Shown: positions 44,785 through 52,566, numbered from the stretch's first letter. The stretch is 64,000 nt of DNA from ZC4RG20 sp963702105 (GCA_963702105.1 OY969712.1:3286001-3350000); one strand, 5' to 3'. Program-made: numbers and translations. Notes: generated by a model not told the origin, from the sequence alone.

Positions 44785-45028
44785 CCCCGAGACGAATCCC
44801 TCCGGCTCGCGTCGTCGGCCGCGAATCGGCCGCGGCTCACACGCGTCCGCGTGCACGTGAAGAGATAACGCGATTGCGCCGTCTCGACGCGGCGGCGCCG
44901 GTGCCGCTCCGAGCGGAGCAGCCGGCGCCGCTCCTTTTCTCGGGCGGCGCTCCTTTTCACCTCGCGGCTCCTTCCCCGCAAGCTCCGGACGAGTTGCTTG
45001 CCTTTCGCGCGAGGACCTGGAAAAGCAG

Positions 45029-45826
45029 CTACTTACGCGCGAGGACGTAGAAATAGTTGCAGGTAGAGGCGTCTCCCTCGAGCGGTGCACCGTCGTTGTC
45101 GCGAAACTCGGCGCTTCGGAAGCCCGCTGCGGCCAGCGCCGCCGCCTCGGTCGAGGGAAGCGTGAAGTGATAGACGAGCCCGAATTCGTACGGGCCCGCG
45201 GTGCAGGTGGCCCAGCCGCCGTGGTCCTCGGCATACCGCCGCTTGCGCCACCAGTTGAGGTAAGCACGCCAGCGCCGCGGCAAAGACACGGGCAACCGGG
45301 CCAGCCGTTTGACAAAATGCAGGAAGCCGCGCTGCGGGCTTCGCCACGGGCGTCTCTGGTAGAGCCCGCCGAGTTTATTGCTCGTGGAATATAGAAAGAG
45401 GCCGCCGGGCTTCAGTACCCGATAAGCCTCGGCCACCGCGCTCGTGCGCCCGTCGTGCCCGAGCACGTCGAGGCCATTGCAGCTGAAAAAGACCAGGTCG
45501 AAGCGTTCGTCGGGGAACGACGAGAGGTCGCGAGCATCGGCCACGCGGGCGTCGAGGCCGGGGTAGTCTTGGCGGCACGTCTCGACCATTTCCGGCGACC
45601 AGTCGAGGGCGACGTAGTCATCGGAGATCAGGCGCATGAGCCACGCGGTCCGCCCTGTTCCGACGCCGACATCGAGAATCGCCCGCCCGCGGAACTCGTC
45701 GGCAATTTCATTGACGATGAGCCGTTCGCCCCCGTCGATCCAGTTGCCGCGCCGTAGCCTGATCGTTCCGATGGTCGAGGCACGGCGGTATTCGTCGCGG
45801 TTGTTGCCTTCGACTGCAGTGCCCAT
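45029..45826 (-). CDS. class I SAM-dependent methyltransferase
   Basis: A 265-residue methyltransferase of the UbiE/type 11 kind. Motif I is ILDVGVGTGRTAWLM, the acidic residue that binds the ribose lies in VALDWSPEMV, and motif III is RVLKPGGLFLYST. The C-terminal half carries a basic insert (WRAYLNWWRKRRY) and ends YFYVLARK. It lies 40 bases downstream of the CmoA homologue on the same strand and is probably co-transcribed. The substrate is unknown; the location beside putative peptide-modification genes makes peptide methylation one option. Confidence 0.85.
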   Translation of the reverse strand: MGTAVEGNNRDEYRRASTIGTIRLRRGNWIDGGERLIVNEIADEFRGRAILDVGVGTGRTAWLMRLISDDYVALDWSPEMVETCRQDYPGLDARVADARDLSSFPDERFDLVFFSCNGLDVLGHDGRTSAVAEAYRVLKPGGLFLYSTSNKLGGLYQRRPWRSPQRGFLHFVKRLARLPVSLPRRWRAYLNWWRKRRYAEDHGGWATCTAGPYEFGLVYHFTLPSTEAAALAAAGFRSAEFRDNDGAPLEGDASTCNYFYVLARK

Positions 45827-45866
45827 ATGCCTTTTGCAGAGTGCGAGGCGGCTATCGGCTGGTGCC

Positions 45867-46598
45867 TTACTTCACGGCCAGCAGGCCGCAGAAGTTGTAC
45901 CACTTGAAGAAGGTGTCGACGTGCCGAAACCCGTTCCTGAGCAGGAGGGCCGAATTTTCGTCCACTCTGTAAGGGATCAGGACGTTCTCCAGCGCCTCGC
46001 GCTTTCTCGCGATTTCGATATCGGAATAGCCGTTCCGCCGCTTCAGATCGTAATAGAAATTGATGAACATGCGATTGAAGAGCGATTCGTTGCCGAGCAC
46101 CTTTTCGACGAGAATCAGACAACCGCCGTCGAGAAGGCCGGAGGCGATCTGGCGAATCAGCACTTCTCGCTGGGGCGGGCGTAAGAACTGCAGCGTGAGG
46201 CACATCACGACGACGGACGCGTTCGCGATCGACAACCCGTCGTTGAGGTCGGCCAATATCAACTTGCACCGGTCGCTGCAGCCGACTTCCAGGAGATTCG
46301 CCCGCGCTTGGGCCAGCATGGACTCGGAATAATCCACGCCGATGAAGCACAGATCCTGCTCGATGCTGCGACAGAGCGTCTGCAGCGTCACGCCCGTAGA
46401 ACAACCGAGGTCGTAGACGTTTGTCCCGGGCATGGAGAAGGCCACCGCGACCTCCCCGATCATGCGCTGGATCTCCCAATACTGAGGGACGCTCCGCTCG
46501 AGCATGTCGTCGAAAACCTCGGCGGTTCTCGGGCCGAAATCGAAGTCAGCGATGTCCCTGTTCGGCTCGGTAAACAGCCTGTCCTTTTCTTTGGCCAT
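45867..46598 (-). CDS. cmoA: CmoA homologue, carboxy-SAM synthase family
   Basis: Homologue of CmoA, which makes carboxy-S-adenosylmethionine from SAM and prephenate for cmo5U34 tRNA modification. It has 243 residues (E. coli CmoA 247) with YDLGCSTGVTLQ, NASVVVMCLTLQFL, the K-R-x-NGYSDIEIARKR segment that includes the arginine contacting the carboxyl group, and a final WYNFCGLLAVK parallel to the E. coli end. No cmoB is adjacent. Instead it pairs with another methyltransferase and is divergent from a basic peptide gene. The ATG is chosen over an upstream TTG. A 17-bp direct repeat lies just upstream. Confidence 0.85.
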   Translation of the reverse strand: MAKEKDRLFTEPNRDIADFDFGPRTAEVFDDMLERSVPQYWEIQRMIGEVAVAFSMPGTNVYDLGCSTGVTLQTLCRSIEQDLCFIGVDYSESMLAQARANLLEVGCSDRCKLILADLNDGLSIANASVVVMCLTLQFLRPPQREVLIRQIASGLLDGGCLILVEKVLGNESLFNRMFINFYYDLKRRNGYSDIEIARKREALENVLIPYRVDENSALLLRNGFRHVDTFFKWYNFCGLLAVK

Positions 46599-46605
46599 AC
46601 ACTGA

Positions 46606-46639
46606 TTCAATCCGGGCAGAGCTTCAATCCGGGCAGAGC
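46606..46639. repeat. 17-bp tandem repeat upstream of cmoA
   Basis: TTCAATCCGGGCAGAGC occurs twice, head to tail without a gap, directly before the cmoA start. It may be a regulatory duplication or a slippage product. It does not recur elsewhere in the window as far as I can see. Confidence 0.7.
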
Positions 46640-46806
46640 TGTCGGCGCGCTTCGCCGCCCTTGCCTATATTCTTTATTGTTACGTCTGCGCCCCGACTCG
46701 ATCAGGGCTTTTAAACTATCTTCCGCGCAACTTTGGATTGTCAAGCCGGCGAGAGGGGCCGCTCTCCGGTTGAAAGCGCACGCCCCCCGGGTCCTCAGCG
46801 CAGCGC

Positions 46807-46836
46807 TTGCTAATGTCTCGCTGGCCGGACTACCTT
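46807..46836 (+). promoter_or_regulatory. promoter of basic peptide gene 1
   Basis: TTGCTA, 18 bases, then TACCTT, about 51 bases before the peptide's first ATG. The same pair with the same spacing (TTGCCA, 18, TACCTT) stands before the second peptide, and both are followed by a shared leader containing CGATCAGAAYAACGGAGAAC. The conservation between copies is the main support. Confidence 0.55.
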
Positions 46837-46887
46837 ATTGGCGGCCCGGCGGTCCGACGATCCGATCAGAATAACGGAGAACAAGCC

Positions 46888-47016
46888 ATGATGAAGACCC
46901 AGCAAGCGCGGCCGGCGCGAGACCTGATCAAGCTCCAAGCGCCCAAGCTGCTCGGCAAGACGCGCGCGGGACGCAAGATGACCGGGACCAAGCCGCAAGG
47001 GATCAAGCCGGACTGA
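46888..47016 (+). CDS. basic 41-42-residue peptide 1, candidate precursor
   Basis: A short peptide, MMKTQQARPARDLIKLQAPK at its start and LGKTRAGRKMTGTKPQGIKP near its end. It is 30/41 identical to peptide 2, 1.2 kb away. It has seven Lys and four Arg, no Cys, Trp, Tyr or Phe, and a central amphipathic helix (about 9-24) followed by a Gly/Lys-rich tail. Two adjacent ATGs are possible; ACGGAG lies 9-12 bases before them. Conserved promoter, leader and TGATTCGTTC after the stop show the whole unit is duplicated. It may be a precursor for the neighbouring modification enzymes, a cationic antimicrobial peptide or a small structural protein. Confidence 0.7.
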   Translation: MMKTQQARPARDLIKLQAPKLLGKTRAGRKMTGTKPQGIKPD

Positions 47017-47053
47017 TTCGTTCAGCGGCCAAGCCGTCCCATGCGCTTATGCG

Positions 47054-48010
47054 TCACGGCTGGCGTAAGCGCCGGGGGCCGAACCGCGGACGGCGATACA
47101 GCGTGCCCGGAGGGTGCGTCAGCCGTACCGTCCGGTCCTCCCCGTCGAGCGCATCGACGGCCTCGACGACGAGCCGCATCGAGTGAGCGACCGCCTCTGC
47201 GAACCGGCCCTTGGCGCCCGGCACGTGCGTGCCGATGAAGGGGTTGGTATTGATCTCGTAGACCGCGGGTTCGTCGCCGTCGAAACCGAAGTCCAACCGG
47301 CCGTACTCGATGGACGCAAGCTCGAAAACCGGGCGCATACGCTCGCCGTAAGGGTTCGCATAAATCTCGTCGACCGACAGAGCTCGATCCGCATCCGTCG
47401 CGACCTGATCGACGCCGTACTTCGCGAAGGGCCCCGCCTCGGTAACGGGGTTCGAGGGGATCATTCGATCGCCGATTCGGTAGACGGTATGCCTGCGGTA
47501 AATGCCCGCGCGGTGCTCGCGGTTGGCGAATTCGATCACGAGCAGGTCACGCAGCGGGTAACCGGAAGCGCGAACGCTCCGGAGTCGGCGCTCCAGTGCG
47601 TCTTGGTCCGGAATGAGCTCGTCGAAGTCCTGTCGATGGTCGCTCACGCACTTGAGAAACACGGGGAAGCGAGCCGGCGCCGGATCGTGCGCTGCCGGAT
47701 AGCCGCGAAACCGGTTGACCCCGGTTTTGTGCAGCAGGAACAGGAGCTCGGCCCTCTGGGCGCTGCGAGCCGGGTCATTGAGCACTCTCAGGCCGGCCTC
47801 GCGGAGCTGCCGGAAGGCGCGGGCCGCGGCCAAGAGCTCGAAGTGTCGGAGACGATCGAAATCGGTGAAGACGCATGCGGCGGCGCGCAAGCGCGAGCGA
47901 GCGAACAGCCAGTCATAGGAACGAACCTGCATGCGGGGCCGCCCATGGGGAGAACCGCGCAGCCCGTCGAGCGTATGAGAGTGCGGCGCCGCCGTGAAGA
48001 AAAGAATCAT
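47054..48010 (-). CDS. ATP-grasp family protein between the two peptide genes
   Basis: A 318-residue protein whose C-terminal half is an ATP-grasp fold: VFLKCVSDHRQDF (nucleotide-contacting lysine), LLVIEFANREHRAGIYRR, and the Mg-binding end YGRLDFGFDG followed by YEINTNPFIG (E and N ligands). ATP-grasp enzymes activate carboxylates as acyl phosphates for amide or ester bond formation. The N-terminal 110 residues are arginine-rich (FTDFDRLRHFELLAAARAFRQL). It lies exactly between the two basic peptide genes on the opposite strand, its stop 38 bases from peptide 1's stop. The ATG used has no clear ribosome site; an internal ATG 26 codons on is possible. Confidence 0.75.
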   Translation of the reverse strand: MILFFTAAPHSHTLDGLRGSPHGRPRMQVRSYDWLFARSRLRAAACVFTDFDRLRHFELLAAARAFRQLREAGLRVLNDPARSAQRAELLFLLHKTGVNRFRGYPAAHDPAPARFPVFLKCVSDHRQDFDELIPDQDALERRLRSVRASGYPLRDLLVIEFANREHRAGIYRRHTVYRIGDRMIPSNPVTEAGPFAKYGVDQVATDADRALSVDEIYANPYGERMRPVFELASIEYGRLDFGFDGDEPAVYEINTNPFIGTHVPGAKGRFAEAVAHSMRLVVEAVDALDGEDRTVRLTHPPGTLYRRPRFGPRRLRQP

Positions 48011-48046
48011 CGAATGAACATAATACTATGGCGGCACTGCCGAGCC

Positions 48047-48076
48047 TTGCCAAATTCTTCCGTTCCGGATTACCTT
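48047..48076 (+). promoter_or_regulatory. promoter of basic peptide gene 2
   Basis: TTGCCA, 18 bases, TACCTT, matching the arrangement before peptide 1. On the minus strand the same block gives TTGGCA, 19 bases, TAGTAT ahead of the ATP-grasp gene, so divergent promoters may overlap here and link control of the two genes. Confidence 0.55.
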
Positions 48077-48123
48077 AAACGACGATCGTGGCGATTCGAT
48101 CAGAACAACGGAGAACAAACAAG

Positions 48124-48249
48124 ATGAACACCAAGCAATCGCGGCCGGCGCGCGAGCTCATCAAGCTCCAGGCGCAGAAGATCCTCGGCAAGACGCGGAC
48201 CGGGCGTAAGATGACCGGAAGCAAGGCGGTAGGCATCAAGCCTCGATGA
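48124..48249 (+). CDS. basic 41-residue peptide 2, candidate precursor
   Basis: Starts MNTKQSRPARELIKLQAQKI and ends KMTGSKAVGIKPR. Aligned without gaps to peptide 1, the invariant blocks are RPAR, LIKLQA, LGKTR, GRKMTG and GIKP. It has seven Lys and five Arg with a single acidic residue. ACGGAG lies about 10 bases before the ATG. The HExxH gene begins 75 bases downstream on the same strand and may be co-transcribed. Neither the basic core nor the conservative changes between copies (D/E, A/S, L/I, T/S) look random, which argues that both are translated and selected. Confidence 0.7.
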   Translation: MNTKQSRPARELIKLQAQKILGKTRTGRKMTGSKAVGIKPR

Positions 48250-48324
48250 TTCGTTCGTAACGTCCTCGGCCGGCACCCTCGCCGGCCGCCTCTCGCTCCG
48301 CTTCCCGCCCGTCGAGACGCAGAC

Positions 48325-49356
48325 ATGACGTCGGTCCGAAGCCGCTTCGATCCGTCGGTTACGAGCGGCAGACGGGCGCGGAGGGCCATAGCCCGTCGGC
48401 TTCACGAGAGCCTCGACCACATCTTTCGACAATCCGAAGGCATCGTGGAGTTCGACGGGCCGCGCGCAGCCGCCCTGCTCCGCCTTACGCAATGCGCGAA
48501 GCGCCTGCCGCCCGGTCTCTTCAGCCGATATTTCGCCCTCGTCGAGACGATCGAAAACGGCACGCTCGGCGAAGCCGAGGCGGCGCTTGCGCGCCTGCTC
48601 GAGCACGTCGAGCCGGCCCCGCCGGCGCTGCAGGTTCGCCCCTTGGTCCCGGAAGCCTTCACGTCCGCCGAGGAGTCGGAGTTACGGCGGGACTTCGCTT
48701 CGGAATCGCTGCTGGAGGAGCAGATCGAGCGGCTCGAGCCCGCCTCGGCGCGAGAGGTCGTGGCGCAATTCTCGCGCGCCCTCGGCCTGCTGCGCGCGCA
48801 TGCGCCGCGCACCTTCGGCGAGATCGGCGAAGTCGTGACCGAGCTCGTGGCGGCGCGAGGCAAACCGTCCGGAGGCATGTCGTTCGACGGCTGCAGCAGC
48901 CTCGAACGCTGGGGCAGCGTGCTCATCAACGCAGGACGCACGCGCACCGACCTCGCCCTCGCGGAGGTCATCACTCACGAGTGCGCCCACAACGCGCTCT
49001 TTGCGTTGACGGCGACGGATGCGCGGGTCGAGAACGATCCCGAGGAGCGCTACTCGTCGCCGCTGCGCATCGACCCGCGGCCGATGGACGGCATCTATCA
49101 TGCGACGTTTGTCCTGGCACGGATGTGCTTTGCGATGGACGAGGTGGCCGCGTCGCCGACGGCGGACCCGAGTCTTAAGGCCGAAGCTCGCGAGCTCGCC
49201 CGTGCGAGCGCCGCCGCATTCGAGTCGGGTTACGGCGTCCTCGAGCCGAATGCCCGATATACCGCGGTGGGCCGGGCGATCATCGAAGACGCCGCGGCCT
49301 ACATGCGGCGGCGGTCCCCGTCCGGGTCGGGCGCCGCGGCGGCCGCCCCATCGTGA
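48325..49356 (+). CDS. HExxH-motif protein, putative peptide-modifying enzyme
   Basis: A 343-residue protein of the HExxH putative peptide-modification family (members act as iron-dependent hydroxylases in RiPP pathways). The metal motif is ITHECAHNALF with H218, E219 and H222. The conserved downstream block is YSSPLRIDPRPMDGIYHATF, whose H259 is the probable third ligand. The N-terminal 200 residues are helical and leucine-rich, possibly for substrate binding. Its position just downstream of a basic peptide gene and beside an ATP-grasp gene is the main reason to see this region as a peptide-modification locus. A simple zinc protease is less likely because the DPRP-G-x-x-H block fits the modification family. 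Confidence 0.8.
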   Translation: MTSVRSRFDPSVTSGRRARRAIARRLHESLDHIFRQSEGIVEFDGPRAAALLRLTQCAKRLPPGLFSRYFALVETIENGTLGEAEAALARLLEHVEPAPPALQVRPLVPEAFTSAEESELRRDFASESLLEEQIERLEPASAREVVAQFSRALGLLRAHAPRTFGEIGEVVTELVAARGKPSGGMSFDGCSSLERWGSVLINAGRTRTDLALAEVITHECAHNALFALTATDARVENDPEERYSSPLRIDPRPMDGIYHATFVLARMCFAMDEVAASPTADPSLKAEARELARASAAAFESGYGVLEPNARYTAVGRAIIEDAAAYMRRRSPSGSGAAAAAPS

Positions 49357-49386
49357 ACCTCGAGCACGGCCGCGTCGGCGCGAGGC

Positions 49387-50895
49387 TCAGGGGTTTTGCG
49401 CCAACTTTGCCAGCGCCTGCCGATCCACCTTGCCGCTGCCGAGCTTCGGCAGCTCTGCGACGATGCGAACAACGTCGGGCACTGAGAAAGCCGGCGCTCC
49501 GTCCGCATAGAGCGAGCGCAGGCTCGCGGCGTCGGCCTCGCTGCGCGCGGTGAGCACGCAGAAGGCGACGATGGCGCGTCCGCGCGCCGTTTCGGGACCG
49601 GCTGCCACGGCCGCCTCTTCCACGCCCGGCAGGCTCATGAGCCGGTTTTCCACCTCTCCGAGCGGCAGCAGGACGCCCTGACGGTTCACGCTGATGTCGC
49701 ACCGGCCGAGCACGACGATCGTTCCCTCCGGTCCCTCGGCAGCGAGGTCGCCCGTGCGCAGCCACGCATCGTCGAACCGCCGCGGGACTCCGACCGGGCG
49801 GCCGTCGAGGTCGACATAGCCGTTGTAGCCGTACCGCGTGCGTACCTCGAGCTCTCCCTGACCGGGTGCCGCGTCGCCCTCGACAGGAACGATGCGGAGC
49901 TCCACACCGGGCAGGGGCTTCCCGACCGTGCCGGCCCTGAGCTCATAGGGCATATCGGCGTCGGTGCAGGTCAGCATGCCCAACTCGCTCGTGCCGTACC
50001 CGTTCAGCAGGGGTCCGTGAAGCCGCTCCGAGCGCCGAAACGTCGCCTCGCTCAAGCGATCGCCGCCGGTAAAGATGTAACGATAGGGCCGACGGGCCCT
50101 GCGGAGACGAACGAGGATGTCGCAGAACGATGGCGTCACCAACGCGACATTCGGCTCGAACTCGGCCTCGCGCTCGAGGAAGCGCAGCGCATTGCTGCGA
50201 TCCTGGTAATCGACCGACGCTCCGCCATGGAAGGCCGCCAACAGGCCGGCCTGGAAACCGTAGCCGTGATATATCGGAATCGGCAGCGCAACTCGATACG
50301 AAGGATCGAACCGCCGTGCGCCGATCGTCTTCGCGATGTTCAGGTAAAGTTGCCCGTAGCTGTACATCACGAGCTTGGCCGCGCCGAGGCTCCCCGAGGT
50401 CCGGTAAAAGAACCAGCGTTCGTCCCCGGCCGGCAGAACCTGGCGGGGTCGGAAGCGTTCGTTGGCTCTAAGCCGCAAATAATCGAGAGGGGACACCGCG
50501 TCGAGCGAGCCGGCGGGCGCCTGCGGCTTCACCGTCAGCACCCATCGACAGAATGCGGGATAGGCATAGTCGTCGCCCTCGACGCGCCCGCCGTGCCCGG
50601 GCGCCGGCAACTGCACGACGCTGTAACCCTGATCCAGCACCGCCAGCATGCAAAGCGCGGACCTCACTGAGTTGTCGAGCTCTACGGCGATACAGTCATC
50701 GGGCCGCACACCGCCGCGCCGGAGAAAAGCCTCGATCGAGTCGAGATGACCCGGCACCTCGGCATGCCGGCAACGATGGACGTTGTCGGTGAGAACCGCT
50801 TCGCGGTGGCTCGGCTCCGCGGCGGCGAAGCGAATCAAGGAACGGAACAGCAGCGCCGAAGGCGGCTGTTGCTGGACTGTCGTCGGTGCGCTCAT
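49387..50895 (-). CDS. AMP-forming adenylating enzyme (ANL superfamily), copy 1
   Basis: A 502-residue acid-activating ligase that forms an acyl-adenylate. The P-loop is FYRTSGSLGAAKLVMYS (about 163-179; the usual T-T-G-x-P-K is altered), the A5 motif is NGYGTSELGM, the A7 motif is WLRTGDLAAEG, and the C-terminal catalytic lysine is K489 in LGSGKVDRQ. There is no carrier-protein domain. It is strongly similar over its whole length to the next gene upstream, so the two are a duplicated pair. An AGGA site precedes the ATG. The acid substrate and acceptor are unknown. Confidence 0.88.
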   Translation of the reverse strand: MSAPTTVQQQPPSALLFRSLIRFAAAEPSHREAVLTDNVHRCRHAEVPGHLDSIEAFLRRGGVRPDDCIAVELDNSVRSALCMLAVLDQGYSVVQLPAPGHGGRVEGDDYAYPAFCRWVLTVKPQAPAGSLDAVSPLDYLRLRANERFRPRQVLPAGDERWFFYRTSGSLGAAKLVMYSYGQLYLNIAKTIGARRFDPSYRVALPIPIYHGYGFQAGLLAAFHGGASVDYQDRSNALRFLEREAEFEPNVALVTPSFCDILVRLRRARRPYRYIFTGGDRLSEATFRRSERLHGPLLNGYGTSELGMLTCTDADMPYELRAGTVGKPLPGVELRIVPVEGDAAPGQGELEVRTRYGYNGYVDLDGRPVGVPRRFDDAWLRTGDLAAEGPEGTIVVLGRCDISVNRQGVLLPLGEVENRLMSLPGVEEAAVAAGPETARGRAIVAFCVLTARSEADAASLRSLYADGAPAFSVPDVVRIVAELPKLGSGKVDRQALAKLAQNP

Positions 50896-50958
50896 CGGTT
50901 GTCCTGCGCCGGCATGCGCTCGCCCGGGGCCTCGACCCCGCGTCGCGGCCGGCCGGTT

Positions 50959-50998
50959 CTCGTGCGCTCGTGCGCTCGTGCGCTCGTGCGCTCGTGCG
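50959..50998. repeat. five perfect copies of CTCGTGCG
   Basis: An 8-bp unit repeated five times without error in the 146-base gap between the two ligase genes. The perfect copies suggest recent slippage. Copy-number change here would alter the distance between the upstream ligase stop and the downstream ligase start, but not a reading frame. Confidence 0.8.
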
Positions 50999-51041
50999 GC
51001 GCATTCTCTACCGATAGAAACGCATCGACAATGGCGTTACG

Positions 51042-52541
51042 TCAAGTGGCCGCGAAAGTAGCGGCCAGTGCCGCGATGCGCGTTCTGTCGATCTTGCCCG
51101 TCGGAAGCCTCGGTAACTCCTCGAGCACGTGGACAACGTCGGGCACGGCGAAGGCCGGGGCCCGCTTGGCATACTCGTTGCGAATATCCTTGGCGCTGTG
51201 GCGGGCGCCCGGCGCGAGGACGCAGAACGCGACGAGCATCCGGCCGCGCACGGTCTCGGGGCCGGCGGCCACGGCCGCCTCCTGCACGCTATCGATCTCC
51301 CGGAACACGGCCTCGGCCTCGGCGAACGTCATGAGCGCTCCGTGCCGGTTGACAGAGAGATCCGTGCGGCCCAGCACTTCGAGCGTTCCCTCGCTGCACG
51401 GCCTCACGAGATCGCGCGTGCAGAACCAGTCGTCGTGGAAGGCGTCAGCGTCGGCGATCGGCCGCCCGTTCAAGTCCACGTAGCACTCGAATGCAGTCGA
51501 GCTCCGAACTTCGAGCGCCCCGGTGTCGGCGTTCGCAGGCGCATCGGGCGCACCGACGATTCTGAATTCGACGCCCGGCAGCGGCCGACCGACGGTACGC
51601 GCCCTCAGCGCCGACGGCATTCCGGGCTCTCCACAAAAGATGAACCCGAGCTCCGTACTGCCATACGCATTGATCACCGTGCCATGCAGCGCCTCGCAGC
51701 GCGCGAAAGTATCCGCTCCGATCTTGTCCCCGCCCGTGAGAATGAATCGGTAAGGACGCCGAGCGCGGCGGCCGCGGGCGAGGATTTCGCAGAACGTGGG
51801 CGTCATGAACGCGACATTGGGATCGAACTCGGCTTCACGCTCGAAAAAGCGGAGCAGGTTCGGGCGCTCTTGGAAGTCGATGGAAACGCCGTTCGCGACG
51901 CTCGCGAGCAGGCCGACAGAAAGGCCGTAGGCATGAAAGATCGGCGAAGGCAGCGCCAGCCGCACGGACGGCTCGAGTCCGAGCCACCGGCCGGCACGCA
52001 GCGCGTTGGCCAGATACCCCTCCCGGCGATGCGCGACGAGCTTCGGCGCGGACAGGCTGCCGGACGTCCGAAGATAAATGCGATTCGTCCCGCCCGACAC
52101 TTCGAGCGGCGCCTCGAAGGCCGGGTTGACCGCGATCTTCAAGAAGGTCGAGGGCTCGGCGAGGTCCCATCGAGCGGCAGCACCGGCATCGGCGCCGGCG
52201 GTGACGATCCAGCGCGAGAATCGAGCCTGCGGGAATTCGCGGCCGGCCACCCGCGCCCCGCGGCCAGGCGCCGGAAGGGGGGCCAGGCCGACGCCATAGT
52301 CGAGCAGCGCGAGCGCGACGATCGCAGCCGGCACCGAGTTCGTGACCTCCAGCGTCACGCAGTCGTCTCGCTGCAGGCCGCGCTCCGCGCACAGAGCCTG
52401 GATCGACTCGAGCAGAGGCGCGATCTCCCGGTAACGAATCCGGCACCTCGCATCGGCGAGCACGCTTTCGGCGTGGGACGGCGACGCGAGCGTCGAACGA
52501 ATCATCGTCGCAAACCCGGAGGTGTCCTGCCCTGCGTTCAC
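51042..52541 (-). CDS. AMP-forming adenylating enzyme (ANL superfamily), copy 2
   Basis: A 499-residue paralogue of the adjacent ligase. Corresponding motifs are YLRTSGSLSAPKLVAHRR, INAYGSTELGF, WFCTRDLVRP (A7; the usual T-G-D is T-R-D here) and K483 in LPTGKIDRTR. The TRD change in the ribose-binding motif and the altered P-loop could mean changed activity. It begins 25 bases after the GH15 stop and precedes copy 1, so GH15, copy 2 and copy 1 may be one transcript. A GAGGGG ribosome site is visible. Confidence 0.88.
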   Translation of the reverse strand: MNAGQDTSGFATMIRSTLASPSHAESVLADARCRIRYREIAPLLESIQALCAERGLQRDDCVTLEVTNSVPAAIVALALLDYGVGLAPLPAPGRGARVAGREFPQARFSRWIVTAGADAGAAARWDLAEPSTFLKIAVNPAFEAPLEVSGGTNRIYLRTSGSLSAPKLVAHRREGYLANALRAGRWLGLEPSVRLALPSPIFHAYGLSVGLLASVANGVSIDFQERPNLLRFFEREAEFDPNVAFMTPTFCEILARGRRARRPYRFILTGGDKIGADTFARCEALHGTVINAYGSTELGFIFCGEPGMPSALRARTVGRPLPGVEFRIVGAPDAPANADTGALEVRSSTAFECYVDLNGRPIADADAFHDDWFCTRDLVRPCSEGTLEVLGRTDLSVNRHGALMTFAEAEAVFREIDSVQEAAVAAGPETVRGRMLVAFCVLAPGARHSAKDIRNEYAKRAPAFAVPDVVHVLEELPRLPTGKIDRTRIAALAATFAAT

Positions 52542-52566
52542 GGCTGCCCCTCGATCCCGAGGCCGA

